Below are positions 1-7,200 of a DNA stretch of 8,569 nt, one piece after another (the stretch's first letter is position 1; every line of letters begins with the position of its first letter). Under the pieces are notes generated by a model that saw only the letters and a program-made list of their open reading frames with translations, was not told the origin of the DNA and did no database searches. Source of the DNA: an uncultured bacterium (lineage in GTDB: Bacteria; Bacillota; Clostridia; Lachnospirales; Lachnospiraceae); contig CAMTZV010000032.1 in NCBI GenBank assembly GCA_947086625.1, positions 1 through 8,569 of the forward strand. Direction: 5' to 3'. The position numbers and the translations under genes were made by a program.

Positions 1-1030
1 ACCAGCGCAGGAGCGCTTCGCACTCCGCCTCCCGCCCGACGGCCTCCCCGCAGAGAAACACGCGGCTGTCACAGAGAAACACCGCGCCCGGATCGGCATA
101 TTTTTCTATGAGCGCAAGCTGTGCGAGCGCATCCCCCATATCCTGATAGCGGTCGGCGTGATACGCCTGCAGCGTGTTTCGGAAAAATACGGTCAGCTCT
201 CTATAGAGGCAGTCCTGAAAACGCGCCCTCCACTTCCATCCGTCATAGTCATAGAAGGCATCCCCGCCGCAGTCCGACGCCCGCGGCGCGCGCCCGAACA
301 GCAGGAAAAATAAAAGCGCCCCGACACCGTAGACGTCTGAGTGTTTCCCGATTTGCGACAAATCGCCTGTTTTTTGCTCATACGGGGCAAAGCCCTCGCT
401 AAAGCCCAGCCGAAACGCCGTCATGCACTCATCCGCCCCGATCGGAATGACGGAATCAAAGTCAAACAGCAGCACAAGCTCCGGCGTCTCCTCGTACACC
501 AAAATGTTTTCCGGCTTCACGTCCAGATACAGATAGCCCCGCCGATGGATCCTTTCGATGCTTTTCGCCGTGGCGGCGACTGCCCGCACCGCATCCCGCA
601 GGCTGTCAAAGCGAATATCCGCCAGCGTGTGTCCTTCCGCGTAAGCGGAGACGGTATAGACCGTCTGATTCGCTTCGTAGCAATCGAACAGATGCGCCGT
701 GCGGTTTGTCAGGCCAGCCTCCTCATGCAGCCCGCCTGCGAGGGCAAATGACGCTCGCGCCCGCTCCTTGCAGGCTTCAAACGCTTCCCGCGCGCACCCG
801 TCCGCGGCCAGAGCGCCCGTTTCACTCCGCGCGATATCCAGATTATACGGATAGCACTCTTTGATTCTGACCGTGTGCGCCGCGCCCGCATTGTCCCGGT
901 AGCTTCCGTCGTAGACGATGCACGAGCCGCCAAGACCGACGACCCTGCCGACGGCAAAGCGCAGGCTTCCGCCCTCATAATTGGTGACACAAAGCTCTGT
1001 GTTCTGCTTTAATGGTTCTCGTTTTTTCAT
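1..1030 (-). CDS. Ser/Thr protein kinase, N-terminal part, probably fused to a STAND-type NTPase (partial at window edge)
   Basis: I translated this frame by hand from ATG at 1030; it stays open for 343 codons to the window edge. Seen: a glycine-rich loop G32-L-G-G-S-x-x-V-Y, a candidate ATP-binding lysine in VRIKE (K57), a catalytic loop YLDVKPEN (D170, K172, N175) in place of HRDxKPxN, FDFD (D190) in place of DFG, and an APYE segment resembling the APE motif. These are hallmarks of eukaryotic-like Ser/Thr kinases, which phosphorylate proteins with ATP. After the kinase fold the chain runs into VGREAECEALL (about residues 332-342), which resembles the entry of AAA_16/NB-ARC-like STAND NTPases; this second domain is inferred. 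An in-frame stop lies ten codons upstream of ATG 1030, and the next good landmark is the glycine loop, so this start is favoured although its ribosome-binding site is weak. It overlaps the preceding gene by 56 bases, implying translational coupling. GC-rich. No transmembrane segment is visible in the part present. Confidence 0.88.
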   Translation of the reverse strand, partial: MKKREPLKQNTELCVTNYEGGSLRFAVGRVVGLGGSCIVYDGSYRDNAGAAHTVRIKECYPYNLDIARSETGALAADGCAREAFEACKERARASFALAGGLHEEAGLTNRTAHLFDCYEANQTVYTVSAYAEGHTLADIRFDSLRDAVRAVAATAKSIERIHRRGYLYLDVKPENILVYEETPELVLLFDFDSVIPIGADECMTAFRLGFSEGFAPYEQKTGDLSQIGKHSDVYGVGALLFFLLFGRAPRASDCGGDAFYDYDGWKWRARFQDCLYRELTVFFRNTLQAYHADRYQDMGDALAQLALIEKYADPGAVFLCDSRVFLCGEAVGREAECEALLRW

Positions 1031-2234
1031 GTTTTTTCGCTTCGTAATACAGCTCTCTCATATAGTCCCGGAATGCCACCAGCGGATATCCGGCGTGGAT
1101 TGCGCCGAGAAAAAGGAAATCGTAGGGGTTGCCCGGATAGAGCAGCGGATAGCCCGCGTCCAGCAGGCAATCGTTGATCTCGCAGACGCACCGGTCGCGA
1201 TCCGTCTCCGCGGCCTCGTAGCCGCCCTGCCCCAACGCCCTGCCCGCCCAGAACCGGTAAAAGGCGAGCAAAATCAGCAGCTTGCGCACGCGCTCGTGCG
1301 ACATATGCTCTCCGCGCAAAATTTTGTTTAAGCCGTCCCGGTCGGGAAACGCGTCGCTCACAAACGGGTGGAGCCACGCACAGTTCTTTAAGAGCGGCTG
1401 AATGCTTCTGTCCCGGTTCAGCTCCGCCGTGCCATCGCCCGAGAGCCCCAATATCTGTAAAAAGATTTCCCACGCAGAGTGATCCGCCCTGCTTCTCTCC
1501 CTCTGCCTTTTTTCCCCGCCGTGCTCCGGCGGCGCTTCCCCGTCCCGCCCGATCGCCGGATACAGCTTCCTTTTCTCCCTCGCCGCGATACCGTCCTCCT
1601 TTGCGATGCTTTCCCAGATCGCCCGTATCAGCTCACAGGCCGTCGCGTTGTTGTAGCCGAACCGTTCGGCATTCCCGTTCAACCAGGCGACAAGCGCCTC
1701 TGCCGTGTCGATCGCGTCGAGCTCGTCGGCGATCAGGCTCGTGTAGACGATGTCGCCCGTTTCCATCCGAGCGGGCTTCACGGGCGATATCTGAGACAGG
1801 ATCGCCTCCGCCTGCAGATAGCCCAGCCCGTTTTTTAGGGCGAAAAAGTAGACGGCCTCCTCCTGCAAATGGCAGTCGAAGCCCCGCGACAGGCAGACCC
1901 GCCGCAAAAAATCCGCCGCCTCCGCAACCGTCAGCCGGAACGCAAAGCAGAGCTGAAACGCAGTTTTGCGCGCGATCTGTTTGTGCTTTGAATACCATGC
2001 TCCGATATCCCGCGGAACCGGAATGTCCGCCGCCCTGAATTTTTCCGCAAGAAACGCCGTCTTTTCCTCCGCGCTATCGGGATCGCCCGCAAAGCCGTGC
2101 GCCATTAGAAACGTATCCAGCGCCTCGTCAAACGTGCGGAAAAGCGCAGCCGCCTCCTTTAGCTCCTCTAAATAATCCTCCGCATCGAGAATGCGGGCGC
2201 TTTTATCTGTCAGAAAGTCTGTGTATGCTCCCAT
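975..2234 (-). CDS. Uncharacterised 419-residue helical protein preceding the kinase
   Basis: I do not recognise a named domain. The protein is predominantly helical, with no signal peptide or membrane span. The N-terminal half (residues 1-220) contains a helical array with Cys/His/aromatic-rich stretches such as FQLCFAFRL and RGFDCHLQEEAVYFF. A charged linker around residues 230-250 (EKRQRERSR) separates it from a C-terminal half holding YPLLYPGNPYDFLFL near residue 375. The impression is of two helical modules, possibly adaptor- or HTH-like, and similar proteins may occur beside kinases in Clostridia, but that is from memory and not checked. Start ATG 2234 is supported by AGGAG at 2242-2246, seven bases away. 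The gene overlaps the kinase by 56 bases, so the two are probably co-translated and work together, for example as kinase substrate or adaptor (inference). High GC, like the kinase and unlike the genes upstream. Confidence 0.85.
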   Translation of the reverse strand: MGAYTDFLTDKSARILDAEDYLEELKEAAALFRTFDEALDTFLMAHGFAGDPDSAEEKTAFLAEKFRAADIPVPRDIGAWYSKHKQIARKTAFQLCFAFRLTVAEAADFLRRVCLSRGFDCHLQEEAVYFFALKNGLGYLQAEAILSQISPVKPARMETGDIVYTSLIADELDAIDTAEALVAWLNGNAERFGYNNATACELIRAIWESIAKEDGIAAREKRKLYPAIGRDGEAPPEHGGEKRQRERSRADHSAWEIFLQILGLSGDGTAELNRDRSIQPLLKNCAWLHPFVSDAFPDRDGLNKILRGEHMSHERVRKLLILLAFYRFWAGRALGQGGYEAAETDRDRCVCEINDCLLDAGYPLLYPGNPYDFLFLGAIHAGYPLVAFRDYMRELYYEAKKHEKTRTIKAEHRALCHQL

Positions 2235-2241
2235 CGGTGTG

Positions 2242-2246
2242 CTCCT
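2242..2246 (-). promoter_or_regulatory. Ribosome-binding site of the 419-residue protein
   Basis: The minus strand reads AGGAG followed by CACACCG and then ATG at 2234. It fixes the start of the 419-residue gene. It lies in the 39-base gap after the small 54-codon gene, which contains no visible terminator, so read-through from upstream is likely. Confidence 0.75.
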
Positions 2247-2273
2247 GTGTGGGTTTTAATGGTGGCTTGGTAA

Positions 2274-2438
2274 TCAGGTTTTCCTCTGTAAGATCAATGG
2301 CGTCATCTTTTCCATCAATGCATCGGCAAGCCGTTCACTTTTTTCATTCATAATTTTCTTTTGCTGTTCCCTGCCCCACGCAACTGCTTTTTTTAAATCT
2401 TCCGGTCGTTCACTTAGAATCACACGTTCCTCGTTCAT
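2274..2438 (-). CDS. Small 54-residue charged helical protein
   Basis: Hand translation from ATG 2438 gives 54 residues beginning MNEERVILSERPEDLKKAVA and ending LILQRKT, with TGA at 2276-2274. The start is supported by a perfect AGGAGGT at 2445-2451, six bases upstream, which overlaps the stop of the JAB gene; translation of the two is therefore probably coupled. The chain is rich in Lys, Glu and Arg, contains no cysteine or proline-rich part, and looks like one or two amphipathic helices. It has no signal peptide or membrane segment. No family is recognised. By position it could be a partner or regulator of the JAB protein or a small antitoxin-like factor, but nothing in the sequence shows which. 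AT-rich relative to the genes downstream. Confidence 0.78.
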   Translation of the reverse strand: MNEERVILSERPEDLKKAVAWGREQQKKIMNEKSERLADALMEKMTPLILQRKT

Positions 2439-2444
2439 GATCGC

Positions 2445-2451
2445 ACCTCCT
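2445..2451 (-). promoter_or_regulatory. Strong Shine-Dalgarno overlapping the JAB gene stop codon
   Basis: AGGAGGT on the minus strand, six bases from ATG 2438. The first two bases of the motif are shared with the TAG stop of the upstream JAB gene (2452-2450), so ribosomes finishing JAB are placed directly at the small gene. This site is the main argument that the 54-codon frame is a real gene. Confidence 0.85.
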
Positions 2452-3070
2452 AACGATTGTCATAGACTATGCCAGCATGGTAGCTGTTCCTCAAAAAATA
2501 GTCGGCGGCATTTTGAAAATCCTTTAATTTCTCTGCCGCATTATTTTTATCGACAGCCTCATTAAAAAGGGTGATTGCCTTTTCCAGATCATATTTTCTG
2601 CTCTTCACCAAATATGAGATACTCCCCAAATTTGTGACGACTACCATCATTTTTACGTTCTCGTATCTCAGCAAAAATTGTACATCCGTCAACGAAAAAT
2701 CCGACAGCGACGGATGATTATGCAGTACGATGACGACGCATGCCTCCGCAGAAGAAACCAAATGATATGCGGTTGTATCGCTTAACGGATCTACGTCATG
2801 CTCATTGCCAAGCGCAATTCCAATGTATCTTTCTCCCTTCTCAATGAGCTTCGCACTTTCCAGACTATACGTTATCGCCACTTCATTTGAGTTGTTTTCT
2901 TCTTTTGCTATTTTTAAAACATTTTTTGCCAAATCCCAGAGATTATCATATTCATTTTCCGGAATATCCCTATACTTTATCCTTGGAACTTTGTTGATGG
3001 CTTCATCTGTAATCAGAATTTTATGATCACGCTTTTTTGCCATTTCAAGATCATTTAAATTGTTGTTCAT
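2450..3070 (-). CDS. JAB/MPN (RadC-like) metalloprotease-fold protein
   Basis: A 206-residue protein. The signature is at residues 112-129: hydrophobic strand VVIVL, then H117-N-H119-P-S, then S126-x-x-D129. This matches the JAMM zinc site (HxH...SxxD) shared by RadC-like proteins and JAB deubiquitinase-fold peptidases. The spacer from the second His to Ser is six residues, one shorter than the usual RadC form, so the geometry may differ. The acidic partner expected upstream is plausibly E63, but that assignment is inferred. Residues 1-55 are charged and helical; the C-terminal 50 residues form a helical tail. No export signal. ATG 3070 has GGAAG at 3078-3082, seven bases away, and a promoter at 3111-3140. 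JAB-family proteins are known in polymorphic toxin loci, where toxin processing is proposed; here it follows a nuclease/immunity pair. A RadC-like non-peptidase role is the alternative. Confidence 0.8.
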   Translation of the reverse strand: MNNNLNDLEMAKKRDHKILITDEAINKVPRIKYRDIPENEYDNLWDLAKNVLKIAKEENNSNEVAITYSLESAKLIEKGERYIGIALGNEHDVDPLSDTTAYHLVSSAEACVVIVLHNHPSLSDFSLTDVQFLLRYENVKMMVVVTNLGSISYLVKSRKYDLEKAITLFNEAVDKNNAAEKLKDFQNAADYFLRNSYHAGIVYDNR

Positions 3071-3110
3071 TTAAAATCTTCCTTCCGCATTTACTCTAAC
3101 TTGATTACAT

Positions 3111-3140
3111 ATTATAGTTTCAAAAAATAAATGATTTCAA
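3111..3140 (-). promoter_or_regulatory. Sigma-A-type promoter upstream of the JAB gene
   Basis: On the minus strand TTGAAA (3140-3135) is followed after 18 bases by a perfect TATAAT (3116-3111). Initiation would fall near 3104, leaving a leader of about 34 bases before ATG 3070 and its ribosome-binding site. It lies in the 81-base gap after the immunity gene and would let JAB, the 54-codon gene, the 419-residue gene and the kinase be transcribed apart from the ATPase/toxin operon. Activity is inferred. Confidence 0.65.
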
Positions 3141-3151
3141 CAGAAACAATT

Positions 3152-3529
3152 TCATTTTAAATAATGCTTTTTCCATTTTTCTTCATATGCGACGAAATTT
3201 TCAGTAATGTCCGAATAATCATAGTCCGCTTTAAAATCCCCATTTGAATTTACAATCATGGTCATTACATTCCACTTAGACTTTTGGTCTAAATGATCCA
3301 GCTCTTTTGAAATAATTTTATCGATTCTCATAAAAAGCCTTACCAATTGTATGTTTGAAATACTATCAAACTCAAAACAATCAATATATTCCCCGTTACC
3401 CAAATCAACATAATACTTTATACTGTAGCTATCTCCTATATAATTTACATAAAACACAATACGTTCCCACTTATCAGGAAGAACCTCCTGTAAAGCATCA
3501 ACTATTTTTTGATATATTTTTTCATTCAT
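3152..3529 (-). CDS. YezG-like immunity protein (DUF600-type antitoxin)
   Basis: A 125-residue acidic cytosolic protein. It has the layout of the YezG family: N-terminal helix with IYQKIVDALQEVLP, the DKWERI segment (W21), a two- or three-strand sheet with repeated aromatic residues, and the C-terminal W...NSNGDFKADYDY motif (residues 85-106) that is the best family signature. In Bacillus, YezG neutralises the nuclease toxin YeeF, whose C-terminal domain belongs to the same nuclease class as the gene immediately upstream here. The gene begins three bases after the toxin stop codon, and its ribosome-binding site (AGGAG) lies inside the last codons of the toxin, so immunity is made whenever toxin is. 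Start ATG 3529 follows from that site. Very AT-rich. The pairing with the upstream toxin is known for the families and inferred for this locus. Confidence 0.85.
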   Translation of the reverse strand: MNEKIYQKIVDALQEVLPDKWERIVFYVNYIGDSYSIKYYVDLGNGEYIDCFEFDSISNIQLVRLFMRIDKIISKELDHLDQKSKWNVMTMIVNSNGDFKADYDYSDITENFVAYEEKWKKHYLK

Positions 3530-3532
3530 AAA

Positions 3533-4204
3533 TTACTCACTCCTATTCGGAAAAATGCGGATACTTTTTTCTCCATTTATACTATATGTCACGCTAATCC
3601 CATCCGGTCTCCTGGACGCTCCACTATAAATTGGCTCAATTTTAACCCTTACATCGTTCCCAGATTTAACCTGCGCAGCAAGTTCATTCTCCAGAGTCTT
3701 ATAAGCCCCCCGATTTATGCTCATATCCTGTGGTATGGCGTTTTCCATCCCATCACTACCACCAAACTGATCCCCTATCAAATGTCCCTTATCATCTGTT
3801 CTCGCATTTTCATCACCCTTTCCTATATCATGTAATGAGTCTGTTATATTTTTATAACCTTCGTGCTGTTTCAAGTGTAGTTTCCCTTTAGCCTCCGAAA
3901 TTCTTCCCATCTCATCTGTTTTATATTGATAACCGTTCACCGTATAATCCGTGTTTTCCTGCAAATCATTATCTATGCGATAAAGCTTTCCGTTATCGTC
4001 ATAATAGTGCTTGTGTCCATCTATATTCTCACATCGTTTTCCTCCCTCTTGCCCATCTTCTACTTCCTTCCGCTCCTTAAAGACATCCTCGACAAACCCC
4101 CTTGCATCCTTAACCGTCGTCCCGTTTTCCGGCTTTATATTTTTATAATTTTCTATACCCGGCCGCTGCATCTCCGGCACATCCGTATTTCTAAATTCAT
4201 TCAT
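3533..4204 (-). CDS. DNA/RNA non-specific endonuclease toxin (Endonuclea_NS_2 / YeeF C-terminal type)
   Basis: From ATG 4204 the protein has 223 residues. The nuclease domain spans about 88-223. It has DDKGHLI (137-143, candidate catalytic H141), FGGSDGMENAIPQD (147-160, N155), then NRGAYKTLE (164-172) and a late SRRPDGISVTY stretch; this order is typical of the his-Me-finger nucleases at the C-terminus of YeeF-like toxins, which cut nucleic acid. Residues 15-45 (NYKNIKPENGTTVKDARGF) look like a short linker that can join a trafficking part to a toxin. There is no signal peptide, LXG, WXG or RHS region, so the protein is far shorter than a classical polymorphic toxin. A TTG at 4231 would add nine residues but lacks a ribosome-binding site; ATG 4204 overlaps the ATPase stop as TGATG, which favours coupled reinitiation. 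The YezG-like gene follows at once. Confidence 0.85.
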   Translation of the reverse strand: MNEFRNTDVPEMQRPGIENYKNIKPENGTTVKDARGFVEDVFKERKEVEDGQEGGKRCENIDGHKHYYDDNGKLYRIDNDLQENTDYTVNGYQYKTDEMGRISEAKGKLHLKQHEGYKNITDSLHDIGKGDENARTDDKGHLIGDQFGGSDGMENAIPQDMSINRGAYKTLENELAAQVKSGNDVRVKIEPIYSGASRRPDGISVTYSINGEKSIRIFPNRSE

Positions 4205-7200
4205 CAAGATATCCGTCCCCCATCCTTGCAAATTTCAACAAACCGGCAAAATATATCATTATACTCTGTATCTCTTTCAGCCTGCTCATACAAAATCAGC
4301 AGTAATGCCAGATTAATCTGCTCTTTTGAATAACCTTTGATGGAAGGATTCAGTTTATTTACAACAGAATCCACCCAATCGAAAATATCACTGTATGTTT
4401 TAGACGCCTTGATTGCATCCTCCGCCGCCAAAAAATCATAAACCAGTGCTCGAAGAGCGTCAATCCCCTCCTCTCCCTCACTCAAAATGTATTCCATAAA
4501 TTCTCTTTTCACAGGCGTATCAAGCTCCGACCTCAAAACCTGCTCCTTTAGCATCAAAATATCCTGCTTTTTGCCTGTACGGAAAATTTCCTGATTCATG
4601 ATGCACGCCAGCAAAGATTCTGGCAGTTTGTTCCTCCCGGCATCCAGATTCCATTTACTTTGCGGCTCGTAGCTGTAACATGTTTCTTCCTGATATTTAT
4701 CAACCTTACAAAGCACCGGCTGAACCCACTCATTCTGATACATTGCCGCCACGCCACACGGAAGCTTTGCCAATTCCGCAATCTGATCGTCATTCAGATT
4801 TGCCGCCCTTCCCACCAGCTCGCGGTCTGTGCGGTCAGGCAGACGCATGATAATTTTTGTATTCGTATTTCTGATGACAGCCATATCCATGAGTCCGGGC
4901 GCCTGGTCTGCAATGATAAAGCCCTCGCCGTAAGTACGCATTTCCGCTATCGCATTGGCAAGCATCTCCACACTCTTTCCAAGAAGGTTCGCGCTTTCCG
5001 ACGATTGCTCCGTGGAAGTCCTTTTCAATAGATTATGCGCCTCCTCCAGCACCGTGAGATGCCTTAACTCCGCGTTCATTCCGTCTGAACCTGTCATGCG
5101 GTATTCCTGCAATTTTAATACAAGCATTCCCATAATCAGCGCTTTTGTCTCGGACGATCCGACTCTGCTCAGATCCACAATCACATTTTTGTCAAACAAA
5201 TCCTCATTTGGAATCTCATTTATTGTAAAAATTAATCCGTTCATTCCATTCGTAAGCGACTGCAATCGCGTAAGCAGCGAACCCTTATACGCGCCTTTAT
5301 TTTCTGTATCATATTCGCTTGTCTCAATAATTTGTTTTATATTTTTTGCAACATCTTTAAACGTGGGATAAAGCTTATCCCCATACTTATTTACAGAGTA
5401 AAGCAGATCCCACCCGCAATCCATATACGATTTTTCCACTGCACTTTTTAGCACGGCAGGCATTGCCGCATACATCGGCCAGCATACGTTAAAGATCTCA
5501 ATCAATCGGTCAAGATGCTCTAAAATATGTATTTTATTTGGAAAACTGAATGGGTTCATGCGAAGCAGCGGCGTTAGCATGGGGTTCGTCCCGTATACAG
5601 ACACATCCTTCCGGTTTCCAAATATATTTTTATATTCTCCCTTAGCCGGTTCAACAACAAGAAAATGAACCGCCTGTTTTCGCGCCTTCGCTAAAATCTG
5701 ATAGACCGTATTACTCTTCCCAGAACCGGTGCTTCCTGTAACAAATACATGTGATGCAAGTGACTTTTTTGACAGGGCGACCCTGTTTTTTTCCACATGG
5801 TTCATATGGAAAATATTGCCCAGCACAAGTTCCTCCTCATCCTCTTCTATCGGGTCATAGATTGCTACATTCCTGCCAAATTCAGCGCATTCCATAATTG
5901 GAAGTCCCGCAATCGACTTTTGTGGAAAGTTCAGGGAATATGCAAGTTCCTTTCCGGAAAGACTTGTCGTCGCTGTCGTGATCGACGGATACTCGTTAAA
6001 ATCGGGACTTGCTTCCAGTATTTCGGGATTTAGCCCGAAAATGGGATGCCGAAGCTCCCGCAAATATTCACAGATCTCTTTCGCCTGTGCCCGCTCCTCC
6101 TCCACATTCCCGCGCCAGAGGTTAATCGCAGACTTCGACATGTACGACTCCTCGCCCAGCGTAAGCGCGAGGTACGTATGCGCTACATTATTCGCCACAT
6201 TTTGATCCTCGCTCAGTACATACGCCGCAAAATCCCACATCCCGAGCGCCGTGCTCTGCTCCAGCCGCTTCATCTGATTTTCCAGCAATTCAAGCGCGTG
6301 CTTAATGTTAAAATTAGTAAAGGATTGCGTGATCCCTTCATTTTTTCCGATTGTTGCCGTGATCGTCGACGATCTGGCAAAATTCGCGCCGAAGTTGCCG
6401 CCGAAATTTACGCTTTTTGCAGTTCCGGCTGTCCTCGCCATCGCCGTGGTGACCGCCTTTCCCAAGGTGTTTGCAACCGCGGTGCCCGTCGTCTGTGCTA
6501 CGCTGTTTGAAATTGTGTTGGTAAGCCCCCTTGTAATCGTATCGGAAGCTGTTTTGCCAAGTGTCTTGGCGGTGCTGGTACTCCAGCTTTCACTACTCCC
6601 GACACTTGTGCCTTCATTCCATCCACGACTGGCATTTGCTGAAGCTTTTACAACTTTAAAATCCAAATCACCACTAACGCCAACCGTAGTATTAGAACCT
6701 TTGCTTTTACTTTCATTTATTCCCATACTGCTTCCCGCCGTCTCCGTCTCCGAACTACTCGACCCATCCGTATGCGCGCCGCTGCTCGACTCTGCATTTG
6801 ACTCCGATTCTGTCGCTGAAGCGCTCTCCGACTCCGTATTTGTGACAGATTGATTCTCTGACTCTCCGTCCGATCTTGTTTGGGAAAAATTCTGCCCGTT
6901 TTGTATGCCGGCGCTCGCTCCGATATTGATGCCCGCCGTTGCCGCCGAGCCTGTCGCCTGATTTTCTGAAAGGTAAAAGCTTGTCTGCCAGGAAGCATAT
7001 GGAGCCATACCGGAATAAAATTCTCCAAGCTTTAACTTGCGCTCCTCTACATCCTGTATCGGCGTCGCCAGCAAAACAATCGTATACTCTTTCTTCTTTG
7101 TATCAGGTATAATGCCATCCAAAAGCTTTTCAATGGTCTGACTGATAAATTTTTCCGACTTCTCCGTCGGGATATTGGATGCGCTCGCAACGGAATATGC

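Larger units (their letters stand above)
2240..4204. other. AT-rich toxin/immunity/JAB island
   Basis: Base composition falls sharply across this segment compared with the flanking 419-residue and kinase genes: a sample count gives 18 G+C of 60 at 3361-3420 against 44 of 60 at 1201-1260. It contains the nuclease, the YezG-like gene, JAB and the 54-codon gene, and no transposase or flanking repeat was seen. The pattern suggests a cassette of separate origin, as is usual for exchangeable toxin/immunity pairs. Confidence 0.6.

Noticed and set aside
121..751. + strand frames and a minus-strand frame at 709-990 in the kinase region
   Set aside because: All are shadows of the kinase frame, which shows glycine loop, catalytic loop and DFD motif in register across the region.
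1027..1473. 148-codon minus-strand frame inside the 419-residue gene
   Set aside because: Arg/Gly/Ala-rich composition typical of an off-frame reading of GC-rich DNA; the 419-residue frame has the ribosome-binding site and protein-like composition.
3071..3160. Rho-independent terminator after the immunity gene
   Set aside because: The gap is AT-rich, but no GC stem followed by a T-run could be found on the minus strand; the T-run seen belongs to the promoter spacer.
4204..4231. TTG at 4231 as the toxin start
   Set aside because: No ribosome-binding site precedes it and it lies within the ATPase coding end; ATG 4204 overlapping the stop is the simpler start.
6305..6853. Long + strand open frame of 182 codons opposite the ATPase
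   Set aside because: It is antisense to the Ser/Ala/Thr-rich insertion, whose codon bias makes the opposite strand rich in Val, Leu and Ala without stops. It has no ribosome-binding site or recognisable domain.
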